Source: Membranipora membranacea (lineage: Eukaryota; Bryozoa; Gymnolaemata; Cheilostomatida; Membraniporidae). Taken from it: DNA of 64,000 nucleotides. The stretch spans positions 8,990,001-9,054,000 of the forward strand of contig OU612067.1 in NCBI GenBank assembly GCA_914767715.1. Reading direction: 5' to 3'. Every line of letters begins with the position of its first letter. The stretch's first letter is position 1. Of the stretch, positions 1-13,214 are shown one piece after another. Both the position numbers and the translations under genes were made by a program. The notes under the pieces were generated by a model. It saw nothing but the letters and a program-made list of their open reading frames with translations. It was not told the origin of the DNA and searched no databases.

Positions 1-211
1 CATCATATTTATGTATAAGTTATTATTGATTACAACCATAAATAATAAATACTTATTTACAACAAGGACACTCCATTAGTTTTATACAAAAAAGAGAAAA
101 CATTAACTTCAAATGGTTAAGAATTTGGTCAGATTAATCACTTCTTGAGTGTCTCAATCGATTGAAAATTCGTACCAGCGCCCATAAATATTGGGGACTC
201 AATTGGCAAGG
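1..211 (-). other. PRDM14 3' flank / probable 3'UTR
   Basis: This is AT-rich sequence immediately downstream of the PRDM14 stop on the minus strand. No coding signal and no canonical minus-strand AATAAA was found here, so the transcript may end beyond the window edge or use a variant signal. Confidence 0.4.
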
Positions 212-3200
212 TCATCCAACAACATCGATCTCTTCTCGCTTACCAGTAGCATTTCCTGTAATAGAATCATCATCAGATTGCAGAGAGCTCATTGTGGAAT
301 AGGCTGGACTGCTACAGAGCGAATGTGATTCAGTGTTGAAGAGTTGTGTGCCCTTGTCATAGACATGGAAATAATAATCGTCTCTGGCTGTGAAATTTGA
401 ACCTAAAAGTGTGTGAAAGAATAAAATAATGTCAGTGATGGTGCAACATGGTACGTGAAGAAAAGTTTATAAATCAAGCTCAGAAACATCCAAATCAAAA
501 ACTGAAAGTAATCGTCATACATTATGCTGAAAGTTACGAACCATTGAAAAACAACAACCCAAAAATTTAATGAGTTTCTCCTAAGGAAAGATCGCGTCTT
601 TCAGAGTCCAGCTTACTTAGCCTCAGATGTTCAGACAAACATCCGGCCAGATAAAGGGAGGGACAACACTTTCCATCATGCTTGAACAGAAAATGTCCCA
701 GGTTATATCAAAACCGCAATGGAAGAGAATCAAATGACAAATTTACCTTTTGGAGTCACTGGGTTGTAGATATTTGGAAGTTCTGATTTTTCTTTTGCGT
801 GAGTTCTTCTAACATGGCTATCGTGAGCGGCATGGGACGCGAAGGCTTTGCCGCAGAACTTACACTAAAAGCATAACAAAGATTGGAGTGATTATAACAG
901 TACCGAAATACCTAGTTAGAACAGGGAGGGCGAGTTTAGGTGGGTAGAATATTGTGGTATGTGGAACAATTGGAGAGTCAAAGGACCATAGTTGCAATGA
1001 GATATTTGACTACCTAGATGAGTTTTGTATGAAGCCTTTCAGCACCAGACAATGTCAAAGGCAGACTTTGAGCATTCAACTTATGTATAAACAACTTAAA
1101 ATTATACTTTGCAATCTGTTAGTTTCTAAAATAGTAGTTATCTTACCTTGAATGGTTTTTCTCCCGAATGCTGTCTGATATGTGTGCGTAGAATACTGGA
1201 GGCTGTAAACGCCTTGTTACAGTACACACATTTATAGGGCCTCTCACCACTGTGAACCTGTAAACAAAACGGGAAATGAGACGATTTATTATAAGGAATT
1301 GTAAGGCTTGAGTCCACACAATATTCGTCAAGCATATATAATTAAAAATATTCCATGCTTAGCTTTTAGGTTTTCATAATTGAGATCTTGTTAATTTTCG
1401 AAATTCCCAGCGCTTCGGTTTAAGCTGAAAGCTACTGCTTTTCTACTCAACGCACACTTTCAATCGGTATAGCAGGTTGCTGCAGTCAACTGAAATTTTT
1501 CACATTGTAGTTCTATGAGAAGGTGTGATAAGAAAGGGTAAACCATAAACATATAAATACCTTTATGTTTATGGGGTAACCAGACTACAATTGTCACCAT
1601 ATCTTTGCTTGGACTCCAATCAAGTAGGATCTTGAGGCATAAATTGAATGGAAAATCCAGACTGATCTCTAAGTATTTTGAGGACAAAAATATTGACAGT
1701 GATCAAGTTTCACAACAGACTTCGCCTCTATTCTCGTTATGGCAAATTAAAATTTGTCTCGAGTCGCTTAACAAAAGAGAACAATGATCACGCGGCTTTT
1801 TAACATGCTTTTAGCAAAACCCGTTTTGTTGAAAAGTTTGTTTTCATTATTGAAATGTTTGTTTTCCAAATATGTGCAGGTCGAATAACAGTATTCTCAG
1901 TCATTTTTCATAAAGGTCTCGAAGGCAGGCGTTTTGAAAAATTTACAACCCCTTCCATGTCAGGCATAAGAAGCCGTTATACTAATAGATTGGGCTGTTC
2001 AATTGTAGCCAGTCGAACACAAATATGATATAGCTACAGCTCTTTAGAACACAAGTTATTAATCACTAATCTGTGTTATTGTAGCCAGTTTAGTAAAACA
2101 AAACAACATTATTCAAACATACACCTCTATTGTCATCAAATACACTGTTGGTACAATAAAACATGCTTTTACATTCAGACATCAATTAATTACAGCGTAT
2201 CAATGTATTGTTTTAAGATACCAATAGGATAGATAAAAGTATGCCCTTTTGTTTTAGACTGGAATGGGACAATTGTTGTAATCCGTCTGCCTGTTAAACA
2301 ATCAAACTAAGGCAGTGTTATTTTTGAAGATTAATGACTATGGGGTTACCAAAACAAAGGAGTGTGCCCTCACGACTTCAATCAAAGGCGGTTGTTCTCT
2401 AAAAATATTTACGTCTTGTTATAATGGTGAGAAATTACGCAGCAGACGGATGCAAGTTGCCTGTTGTTTCAAAATTAATTTTGGCGGTAATTTGAGATTG
2501 CCTCGAAAAGTGCAAATTCATATCTGAGGGAAAGCGTTTTGGAAACATCTACGTTAAGTTTTTGAAATAACAGTAGCCCTGTGTACTTTCTTTCCCAAGA
2601 GAAAACAAATCAAATTCTGTGTCTAGCCTAGCCTGAGATGCTCAGATTATAATGTAGCCAGATAGAGGTACGGATAACACTTACCCGCATGTGTTTGTTG
2701 AGACTTGAGCTTTGACTGAAGCATTTGTTACAGATATTACATTTGTGGGGTCTGTGTTTCTCGTGTACATGTAAGATATGTATCCTCAATCGATCTCTCT
2801 TCTCAAAAGACCTGTATGACCAGATACGTAAGAATCATAAAATACACAATATACGAGGTATTCGAAATTTTGTGGGGTGAAACTAGCCGATGTATTCGCT
2901 CTGATAGGCTGCCAATAAGAGTCAACACATTTACTAGGGTGATATAGGGGAAAAAGCTTGTGACTAAATTTGAAAAAGAAGGATTTAATGACTGATAGAT
3001 TTGCGAACTCTAAGCCCTCATGTCTTAAGTTTCAACGCATGGGCATAATGCATACTCCCAATGCAAATTCTCATAACAAAAATTATTAAAAATAATAGCA
3101 GCTAATGAAAACATGAAACTATAGCACAAAGTTTGGAGGTTGGTGTTTAAGATTTGCAGAATAGTCTGGGAGTTTACCTGGAGCAGAGATTACATGGGAA

Positions 3201-6177
3201 CTTTCTATCTCCCTGGTCTACACAGCGTGTATATTTGAGATGTTTGTCTTTGTAGTATTTATAGGCAAACACTTTACCGCATCTCTCACACGAATATCCA
3301 TTTGCATCAACTGTTAAAAAATTAAACCATTAAGCAAATTTAAAAGCTCACAATTACATATTATATGCTAATTTGCTTCAGTGGTGGAAAAAATACAATT
3401 ATTGGTATATCGCAACACAACACAATATTTTAACTTTTAGTGATGATTGGATCGGCTGGTTATTGCTATATTTCCCGCTTTCCTGTCTTGAGTGTTCAAA
3501 CGCGCAACTCATATAACTTGTTCGCAACTAATTTGTTCACCAAAGTCATCAGAGGATATCTTGATAATCACATTAGTCCTCGGACACTATCTGCGAAAAA
3601 TAAAAAACGCTCTCTGATTTATAAATGCCTTCCGATAGATAACTTACCACTATCCGCAGTAACTTGTTGATTTGTCGCCTCCTGAGTTTTGTGTAGATCA
3701 TCCTTCAGTCCGATCGGTATTCCCATAAATAGATTATATGAATCACCATACCACACTAGGAGTTCCTTTCCAGCAGGGATCTCTTTACTTGCTTGATAGA
3801 AAATTTCCTCGCCTACCTAGAATAAGATTACATTAATGAATATTATAAAAATATGAAATCGAAATATGTGGTGACGATAATAATTTATAAAACTTTACAT
3901 CGGCAATACATTCCGAATTTTTTTAATGCTTTTGTTGTATGAATAGTGACATACAACATGAAAAATATTCAAATATAAATCTTCAACATGTTTTGTGGGA
4001 CTAATGTTTCTGCATTCCTAATCAGGATATTCAAGCCAGGTAATTAAAGATAGGCAGGTAGGTACCTGTACAGCATCTAGGTTCTGTTCTTGAGGGTATC
4101 TCGCACAGTTCACAAAAGCCATCCAGTTACCATTAGAGCCTCTACCGTCTATAAAACACTGCAGCTTACCCTCTGTGAATATCTACAATATTACATAAAA
4201 ACAATGGGTCGTTATAATCCAAAAGATTACATCAAAATTCAGCCATAAGGTACAAAAGTAATTAGATAACAGACAGATTGAAACTGATGCAACTTAGAGG
4301 TAAGTTAATGAAACTCTGACGGGGTGCGTCCAGCCACTATGTATCCAAAATAAATATAGAGAGATTTAAAAGAGTCATATAGTATGTAGTATATAGTATG
4401 TATGTATGTATATTTTTAAACCATCTATCATTGCAATAATGATAACATTTGGCTTAGTACAGTAAAAAGAGTTATGGGTTATTGTGTCTAAAAAAACCAA
4501 CAAAGCTCTGTGTTCCAGCTTGCAAAATTCATAAGGTTGAGAAAATACATTACCTCCCACATATGAGAGTTGCCATCATTAGTTTTTATCTCACTAGTGT
4601 AGACTTTCTTCCCTTGGAATGGTCCAAACCTGTGCCCTTTCTCCAAGGCTTTAGTTGTGAATGTGCTGGAGTGTTGCAGACCAGCGAAGGTAGACTGATG
4701 AACAACGACTCCTGAAAATTAGTATTGAGTGTACAGAGGACAAGTAAATGTGATTCATCATGGATTAATTATTTAGGTAAACTAAATAATTGATCATGTT
4801 TTGCACTGCAATCTTTGAAAACAATTCAAGTTGAAAAAATATTTTTAATGTTTTTTCCCTTAAAACCCCTTGCAATCAGTTAAGTACCAGACTGCAATTC
4901 CAAACAAATATGAAAGTTAGTTTTTCAGAAAATTTTATCGAATTCTGTACTGCGTACAATAAATGGTTTCCATTTCAATCAATGTTTTAATTTTGGTGAA
5001 TGATTTATACTTTGATGAGTCTTCGCTTTATGACAAGAACATACCATCAGGCAGGTGGATGTTGTCGTCCACTGTGTGAGTCTGGATACTTCTGGGATGT
5101 TTGTTTCCTCCAACCATCTTCTCTGCACCTAAATATAATATAGTATATATATCTCCTGACAACAAAAATAATGATGTAAATGTTCTAAAAATTATGTATT
5201 AGGGTACCTGTATTTATCATCCACGTTAATTTAATGTAGATTGCATGAAATGGAATAAAATTTAAGGATTTTACTGTCTTCCGATTTCTCTACACGTTTT
5301 AAGTAGAAAGCAGAAATGTTAACGTTTCTGCTAGGTAGATAATAATAATAATCACTAAGAAGTAGCTTAAATAAATTTTGGCCTCTAATAAGCTAGGATT
5401 GGAGGAAAACCATGTAGCTAATTTAAATGTAGCCAGCCATATTAATGCTGAAAATGTCCGAAACTTTCAGGTCGTGAAACTTTCTGTTTGAAGGCCAGTT
5501 GAGTTATAATAAAACCACGCCTGAACTGGCGAATAGTCTTGTGAAAAGTAGTAGTTAAATTAAATATTAAGATACTAGCATAACGAATAATTTGTGCATA
5601 CCAAACTGTGAGACCCTCAGTCCTGAGAGAGCGTGATTGGCTCCGTCAGCTGACTTAGAGATACCGTAACCATACAGCAACATATCTAACTCTGCTTGTG
5701 TGTAGACTGTGTTCTTGTGAAACTGCTGCTGCGTTGGCGGAGGTGTGAAGGCCGACCTCTTCACCAGATCAAAGGATGGCAGAGGCATCCCAGGAAACAC
5801 TGGGAGATTCTGGTAAACTTGAGGGAACCTACTGGCAGCGGTCGCCATCAATGCAGGCAAACTTAATGAGAAGAGAGATCAGTGTTAATTAAGACTAAAG
5901 TCACTGTTTTTATTGCTCAGGGTGCAAAATTGTTGTTATGAAACGTGAGTTAGCATGAAAAAAAGACAAGAATTGGTTCAAAGTTAAAAAAATTGTGTGA
6001 TAATAATTTTGGAAATTTTACATACTAATTAATGATATGTATATCTATTTTTAATCATTCATTAAAAAAAGTATTTCTACTTTATAAAAAACAAAAATTG
6101 TAAACTGACTTAGGCTTAGACTTAGGCACCTACCTCGGAATTGGCATTACAGGGAATGTTTGAGTGAAGGCAGCCAT
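212..6177 (-). CDS. PRDM14: PRDM14, PR/SET-domain zinc-finger transcription factor (11 exons, complete)
   Basis: Coding exons on the minus strand: 6177-6134, 5861-5602, 5128-5045, 4711-4554, 4182-4066, 3816-3648, 3310-3178, 2811-2685, 1257-1147, 864-747 and 402-212. All junctions are GT-AG and in frame, giving 503 residues. The PR domain lies about residues 155-250 ([20 protein letters not shown], then LLVWYGDSY). Five zinc fingers follow: a C2HC finger (C285, C288, H301, C307), then C317/C320, C346/C349, C374/C377 and C402/C405 fingers. The run [20 protein letters not shown] is shared with vertebrate PRDM14 as I know it. The family regulates germ-line and pluripotency programmes in mammals with CBFA2T co-repressors. 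The vertebrate protein has a sixth finger. Here the last exon encodes an acidic, Ser-rich tail instead. The start is the first ATG, in a 44-base coding exon. Assignment is firm; exon 1 is the least certain. Confidence 0.96.
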
Positions 6178-7852
6178 CCTTCAATATAGTAAAATGTACC
6201 AAATTGTATAAGAAATGAACAACCTTCCTGACTTGACAGCAAGCGGCTTATGATCACCTAGCTCGATTGGAAATACACTGTCAGAATAAGCTAGGGAACA
6301 TTTTTGGATATTTTTAACTCTCAATAGTGTTTGTGGATGAACCGTTTTTTAATTGTTTAGCCGACAAAAGATTTAGCGCACACAATATTGGTTTTTTCCT
6401 TACATAAACATACCTTAATCTGCTAACTCTAGAGTAACAAAGACATTAGATACAAAAGCTTTGGGTCGTTTTACGTTACAGTTGTTTGGTAATTGGGACC
6501 TATGGTGTCTCATCCACGACTCACAAGACAAAAGGTTAGAGAAAAATGCTCAATAATCGATTAGGTTTAGGATAATCATACAAGACATAGCCCCCCAGTT
6601 TAGAAAGCTCCTAGAGGCAGCAGGATTGTTGGTGACTATTTTTCTTTACCCTGATCAATAACTCAAAACAAACAGCGTCCCGTAACAACAATAAGCTATG
6701 AGGTAGCTCATTAAGAACGCCCATTGATTTTCAGTGTGTTGGTTCTTTATGAACTTTTTTGCCTGATTATATTATTGATCAGCCTGCGACGGTTATTACA
6801 AATTTATTATTTAGAAGCACGGCTAACCCATGTACTTAGCTCTGCTCAGTCCATCCCGGTTACTTCCAAAGCCTTCCCACATGAGTTGGCGCCAATTAAA
6901 AAGTGAATCTCAGTGTTGAAATTTCTCAATCACCATCGATTGAACAGTAGCTGACCCTGAGACAATGGAGTCACCAATTATTGACAATTGCCTAATCTAC
7001 CAAATTAATTACTGGCGCCATAGACAGTCTGTCTCCTAACCTATTGTGAGAAGCTAATGGGGTTGTTATCTATCGCCTGACACATCGATTAGTGATAAAA
7101 ATCCTATAACCGCTCAGCTACCTGTGTCTTCTTTGGTAAAACACGTTTTCTCAGCTGTCTGGGTTTTTGACTCAGGTTCAAGGATGTAGCCAAGCGAAAC
7201 ATGAAATGGCGCGAAATCAACCCTGACCTGTAGCAGCAGACGGCGACCCCACTTTAATCATTCTGAGTTAAGAATGAGGATTGAAAACTATAAGCATTGT
7301 AAACTGGTCTAATGGTTGCTAGATTTCAGATATATTTATTTATAGGAGGGGAAAATTAATGCATGCAATGCAAAGAAAAAATTGAGCAAATTGACAATAT
7401 TGGCATCGTGAGACAAATTGAATGGCCGAGATAAAAATATAATGAACTGCAGATACTTCTAGTTCAAACTCAGATATAACTTAGCGTACTGTACATATAA
7501 GGACAAAATGACATGGTGAACCCAGCCACTGCAGACGAGACAAGCTATAAAAATGCTATGCAGTTTGACCTGTAAATCTTAGCAAACTCAAAACAATTCA
7601 TAGACTTTCGAAGACAAAGCTGTGATGTCAATCTGGCATAAGACTGGCATAGAACACTGTTTCACATTCATGCTGTTAAGAAAGCTGAAAAATTTCAAGT
7701 TGACCAACAATACTGCTGAAATTAGTACAAAACAAGGGCATGGTATTTAGCAGGCAAGCATTTCACACTAACATGAAGGGGGGGGGGGGAGAGGACAATA
7801 ACTAAGCTGAAACCTAATACTATTTAGAATTCACTACATACAAATATGCAGT
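6178..7852. other. Intergenic region upstream of PRDM14
   Basis: This gap separates the PRDM14 start codon from the 3' end of the next minus-strand gene. It should contain the PRDM14 promoter and any 5' untranslated exon, but I see no convincing TATA box. A poly-G run lies near 7778-7790. No coding exon was recognised on either strand. Confidence 0.5.
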
Positions 7853-7858
7853 TTTATT
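7853..7858 (-). terminator. Polyadenylation signal AATAAA
   Basis: An AATAAA on the minus strand, 109 bases beyond the stop codon of the 9-exon gene ending at 7967. That spacing is normal for a short 3'UTR. Another AATAAA occurs near 7333-7338. Confidence 0.5.
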
Positions 7859-7966
7859 TCCAAAGTTTTTCCAGAAGATGACCTTTACATAATACTTATC
7901 CTAAAAACCTGCACCCTATGTGTGGGTGCCAGTCAGGGATTTGTTTCAATTATCAATCAAATTTGT

Positions 7967-10900
7967 CTATTTCATCTCTAGTTTCTGAGGCATCTTATCG
8001 ATCCTGTTGAATGGATTACATGGCGGTACTGTGGTCACCATCTTAGACATTGTAGACTCTCTTTTATTGATACCTGACATGGCTCCTGATGGCATCGACC
8101 TACAGAAATACATAACATAGTTTCGTTTATATACAGACATACAACAAAGAAATTTTATTTAATTGAAAGCTATGAGCAATGTACAGAAGTTATTTCAAGA
8201 CTGCGCCTGAAATGTATGACACCCTCCAACTCCTTGCTGTAACAGTAACATAGAGCGATAAAAATTTTATTGCAAATATTATTTCACTTTTGGATATCAA
8301 TTGGAAGTTGTTCACTCAAATTTAGAAAACATCAATGAGTAGACAAATCCAAATTTTTTTGATCAGCTTTGTTATTATAGAGCTGCAATCTCATGACATG
8401 GTACCAGATCAACAAAACTGATCAACTAATCAAACAATTCTTCCAAATATAAATTGGTATTCATTATTGCCAGCTCTAGAAAACTCTATGTTGGAGAACA
8501 ATTTCAATGATCAAATATACTCTTTTGGTTTTGCTGCGTTTATTATTGCTATTATAACTTACTGGTGCACAGTACTGGTAGTAGATCTGAGCTGTGGTGT
8601 AGAAGTCTTCTCTGGTGTATCACTGAATCTGACATGAGGTGCCGGCAAAGTATTACTTCTGTACAGGGTACAGCCTGCATATCCTGGTATGTTAGGTCGG
8701 CTGTAAGAAAAGAAGGGAGGGTTTTAACACATACCTCGTATGTGTTACTTAAGGAGATTGAACTGATTTGATTTTTTTCATATTTTGCTTTCCGGAGACA
8801 TTTACTTTTTACATATGAAATCCTAGCCATTGATAGATTACTACATAGAAGTAATAGATATCTCTTTGGCTCTAAGACCAAGCCATCACCATTCCTCATA
8901 ACCTAGATACATACATCATGGTGGGAGTAAACTAAGTACTATTCCGACAATGTTCCTACTCTATATTGCTGTACGACATCCATTTCTGCAATGTTACACA
9001 GTTATATAAAATATAATAGAATATTGTTTTATCACATATACAAATATTTATTTATAATATGAGGTAAGTGTACACTTACTGTGCTGTCTCAGCCTCCCTG
9101 GGTATATTGACTCTCTTCACTGTGTATGGGTTAAACTTTACCGCCTGATTATCGATATTATCTAAGTTATCCCCACCTACACATCCTCTGTAACACCAAT
9201 GTATATTATAATATCTCAATGAACAACCCTCTGTATCCAAGATTTGTCTTTCAATCTCAGATATCTTTATCCCATTATAAACATACCATACACTATAATC
9301 AAATTCAAACTATGCACTCAGCAGGTTGATTGCAGGTGAAACCGTAGCCAATGTGTTGGCTCCGATCAGTGGAACTGAGTGGAACTCAGTGGAACTGAGC
9401 CCACAACATTCTCTCCTAGCAGCTTTCCACCAAATAAGCCAAACCCTATTTCAGCTTGCTTTAAACATCACATAGCAGTTTGTGTCACATCAGGTTTTAG
9501 GGTGAATAGGGGTAGTGTCTGCAGATCTGGGTTGAAATGATTGTTTGTCATTATAGACCTGACAACCTTTGAAATTCTGGAAGATTTCAAATTTGAACTA
9601 GTATTTCATTAGACAGAAGTTTAACACAACTTACCCATAGAGTGGTATGTGTTGAGCTCTAGGACATGGACTAGTGCTATAAGAGAAAAGAAATACAGAG
9701 GTTAGCACCAATATATATATATCACAAGACATAATACAGTTCAACTTCAAAAATCTTACAGTTCAGAGAACAAACTCTTCTTGCTTGAATTCACAACAAA
9801 CCATAAACAATTTTGAGTTGTCTTCTGCCGACTTTAATTTAAATATGTTCCTAGTGAACAGACTTCATACACAGGATAATCAACAGATAGTATTACAACT
9901 TACAAATCAATCCATTGCGGGTTTTTGTAGTATCCGTTCCTGGTTTGGAATGCATCCCATGATTTGCCGACGAGTTGATGAGTCTGGGCGAAGGGCACGT
10001 AACGTTTGAGCTGATACCTCTGATCCACCTGATCAGGTTTAGGCTCGAGTGTAGTGGTCGGCGCCCACTGCTTAGGAGCCAGCATGTTATCCCACGGTAC
10101 ATCCTGGTACTGTCTGCGAGAGAAAAAGTAGGTGAAATTTGTGAAATATTGTGGATTACACTTTGGGTTTTATTACTGAACTAGTTAGGGGGTTCACTGG
10201 AGCTGGCACCGCACTGTCTTTGGGGATGGTTGATAATGGAATGCCACTACTAGCAACCCAGGCAGGGTTTGAGAACTTAAATGTTTTTTTTTCAGGCTAT
10301 CGAATCGGCTATCAACTATCGATTCACCTATAAGTTACTATGTGAAATAATCGATGCCAGTGATTGAATTACTAATGGTTTGCTTTAGTTGGTCCCAATT
10401 GAACAGCGAGTATTAAATAAAGGAGTAAGAGACAGAGATAGAGTCTCTAACTCTTTGATGAAACAAACAACTCAATACATTGGGTCACTATGGCCAAACA
10501 ACTTAGAGAATTGGCAAACTTAAGATAAATACTTGATACAGATAATGGGCAGTGAACTAATGGGCAGTCAGCGACTCCAAGTTACCTCTAAATACAAGGA
10601 AAGTCAATACCATGAAGACAGGCGCAACATGGAAAATACCTTAGTAGGGATTACAATGTGACTTCGTCAACAGATATAGGACTTTAACCTTAAAAAAAGC
10701 AACAGAGATACCAACAGAACTCTATAGCTCTATGAGGTTAGGATGAGGGATGTATAAGTAGGGAGTGGAAGAGTAAACTTACTGTTGTGTCGATGACTTA
10801 TAGAAGTACTGCAGGGCTAGTTTGTCTCTCAGATCTTTATTCTGCAAAAGTGAGAAAATATAAGATATTAATGGCTTCCTTACTAGTGCAACGGTAAAAT

Positions 10901-13214
10901 AAAATTACGGGCATGAAATGGTATTATCCCTATATACTGCACGCTGAGTGCCTCACACATGTGCAGGGTACAGATGGAGCTGCAAACTCTGAAGCTGGAC
11001 TAGGCTTTGATTTACATGTAAAGTTTTTATGAGATGTTTAGCAGTGGGACAGATTTTTATAGTCTTGGTGCATATTGTCCACTCAGAAGTTTTCCAATAA
11101 AATGCTGTTAGAGGTTATTCCATTGATAACTAAATACAAAATATCACCATTTATTGAAGTAGGATCAATATTGCAATCTGGATATAACAATGTGTTTCTT
11201 TCTTTTTTACATCACCATCAATATTGAATCAGTTTCATGTACTCATAGGTAGCACCCCCTACAGCCACAGTGCTATTCAACTTTTTTATTGACTTAATAA
11301 CTCGTTGTATAGATAGAGGAATCATGTGATTCTTTACGGACATGGACACTTACAGTATTGGAGTCTCTCGCTTGTTCAGCTTTTCTCGGATCCTCATCAC
11401 TTGTCCAACCTGAAATAAATATTTAACATTCTAATTATCCTACCATCAACATTAGTGATAGATAGAATGGAATGGTAAGAAAAGAAGGTGCAATCGGTTA
11501 GGCGGAGGTTGCTGTTCACCGCCAGGCAATCGGTACCACATGAGTTGCTGGACTCTTTACAGTTAGTTGATGTAAAAATTAGAACTAGCTATAGCCAAAT
11601 GGCTGTGTGATAGATCACATGTTCAGCAACCAAACCCAGAAAACTTTGGAAAGATGTGGTTGCCTCACGCTTCAGGAGTTTCCATAAAGTTTTAATATTC
11701 GAAATGCTTATTACAAACTCGAGCAAAAAGAAAAGGGATATTTCAAGCCACTACACACCTGGTTCGGCAGCTTAAATCATTTGTATTAACCTAGCTAAGC
11801 CTGATAAACACTAATAATCCTAGATAATGCTTTAAAATCTAATTTAATATTTTGCATTGATGTAACACAAATCAAAACAATAACTAGTACCCACTGCCAC
11901 CTGCATTTATGAATAGCAGTGGTAAAATCTTTTGAATTTGCTCACCCATTCTTACTATTACATGCACACTTTGCACAAACTAAACACCCCACAAGGCGCT
12001 GAGAAGGAAAAGGGTAATCACTTAATTGATGTCAATGATTTTGAAAGTCAGTCTCGGATTATTACCTACATGCAAGTACCAATAAGATCATGGTGCATGA
12101 ATGGTAACCTTGCAGCCATGCAGACATGCGTATTTAATGCGTATTTAAATGAGATGGTGTGTCATGAAAGAGAAATAACATCATGACTTTTTTGGAACAA
12201 AAACTAGGACATTATATTAAATTCCCCATCACCAAATCTACTCACAATTTCGATTATGTTTACTGAGGAGGCAGATTAGCTATCTTATCAAACAAACTTG
12301 ATCATTTTACAGATGAAATTAGGAATCATCAGCGCTGTGGAAGAAGGGCAAGGGGATGTCTTTCAGTTTGGCTGAAATGGTTTTAAAGCCTAGATAATTT
12401 AGAAGGCCTCTTTTCCTCTGAGAGGTAACTAAAATCACAGTATTGTTATTGAAACACATTGCAGAATTAACTCACCACCAACTTTAGCTCTAGTAGATAT
12501 ATCTATAGTCTTTCTACTGGCCCACAGTGAGGGCACACCAGGAGCATCCCGTCTTTCCCGTCTCAGTTCTTTAGGAGCTGAAGCTGGCATCCTAACAGAG
12601 TCTCTCAGATGTGGAGCTCGGTCTTGTGGGGTTTCCGATACATGGACAAAGTTTCTCAGCTACAAAGTTGGTATAAACAGGTGAGGTGACTGATCAAATA
12701 ACAGCGCACCACTCTGATTCTTGCAATGTCGATGGCTGACATTGGACTTAAAGGACATGGTTACATGTTGTATGGTGACAATGATGAGCATGAATTCTCA
12801 GGGATACATGATGCTAACACATTCTGCTATAGAAACTGAAAATGTAGACAAACTAATGACTATATATCTAACCTTTGTGACTCCCGTTTGGCGATGTACA
12901 TCACCACCAGCGCTTAAAAATCCTGACACAGGGTCGACCAAGTTACCATAAAACCTAGTGGGAGCCAGAGCTCTGTGGTCACCCTCATCGTTCCACCTCT
13001 TAAAGCCGTTCTCTTGTAGGGAAACCGCTTCACTCCGAGGAGTCTTATTACCGGACATAGCAGGGAACTTCCTCTGCCTGGCGCGGCGTTTAGCCTCGAT
13101 TGCTTCGACGGCATCTAATCCAGCATTCTGATCAGTCTGTATATAGGCTTTAAAGTCCGGTCTGGTCTTATATGTAGAATCCTGAAGTGTAGGACCCATA
13201 GCCACACAAGACAT
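7967..13214 (-). CDS. Uncharacterised basic protein, probably axonemal/sperm microtubule-associated (9 exons, complete)
   Basis: Exons on the minus strand: 13214-12873, 12659-12476, 11409-11354, 10841-10783, 10113-9904, 9676-9635, 9187-9080, 8700-8563 and 8099-7967. All have GT-AG borders and keep frame, giving 423 residues. The protein is rich in Arg, Lys, Pro and Gln, with no signal peptide, membrane segment or enzyme motif. Visible features are DPVSGFLSAGGDVHRQTGVTK in the first exon (about residues 93-113), a basic RRERRD stretch, the run PFAQTHQLVGKSWDAFQTRN in exon 5, and RPNIPGYAGCTLYRSNT in exon 8. Short 'P-G-Y-x-G' motifs and low-complexity basic composition are typical of ciliary microtubule inner proteins. 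SPATA48/SPMIP7 is a candidate family, from general resemblance only. The gene structure is well supported; the function is inference. Confidence 0.8.
9366..9399 (+). repeat. Short tandem repeat, three copies of about 12 bp
   Basis: Three near-identical copies of AGTGGAACTGAG lie back to back, in an intron of the 9-exon gene. An adjacent 'caatgtgttggctc' resembles the inverted repeat near 22.2 kb, which suggests a common element family. Confidence 0.6.
10226..10386 (+). repeat. Dispersed repeat, copy 1
   Basis: An intronic segment starting GGTTGATAATGGAATG and ending GATTGAATTACTAATGG. A diverged second copy is at 18750-18880. The matching ends and variable middle suggest an old mobile-element family; no coding potential is seen. 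Confidence 0.55.
11487..11554 (+). repeat. tRNA-derived SINE head fragment
   Basis: It starts GGTGCAATCGGTTAG and runs through GCCAGGCAATCGGTACC to a degenerate B-box-like GTTGCTGGACTC. It aligns by eye with the SINE head at 53361-53432, including the GCCAGGCAA block. It lies in an intron of the 9-exon gene and is too degraded to be a tRNA gene. Confidence 0.55.
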
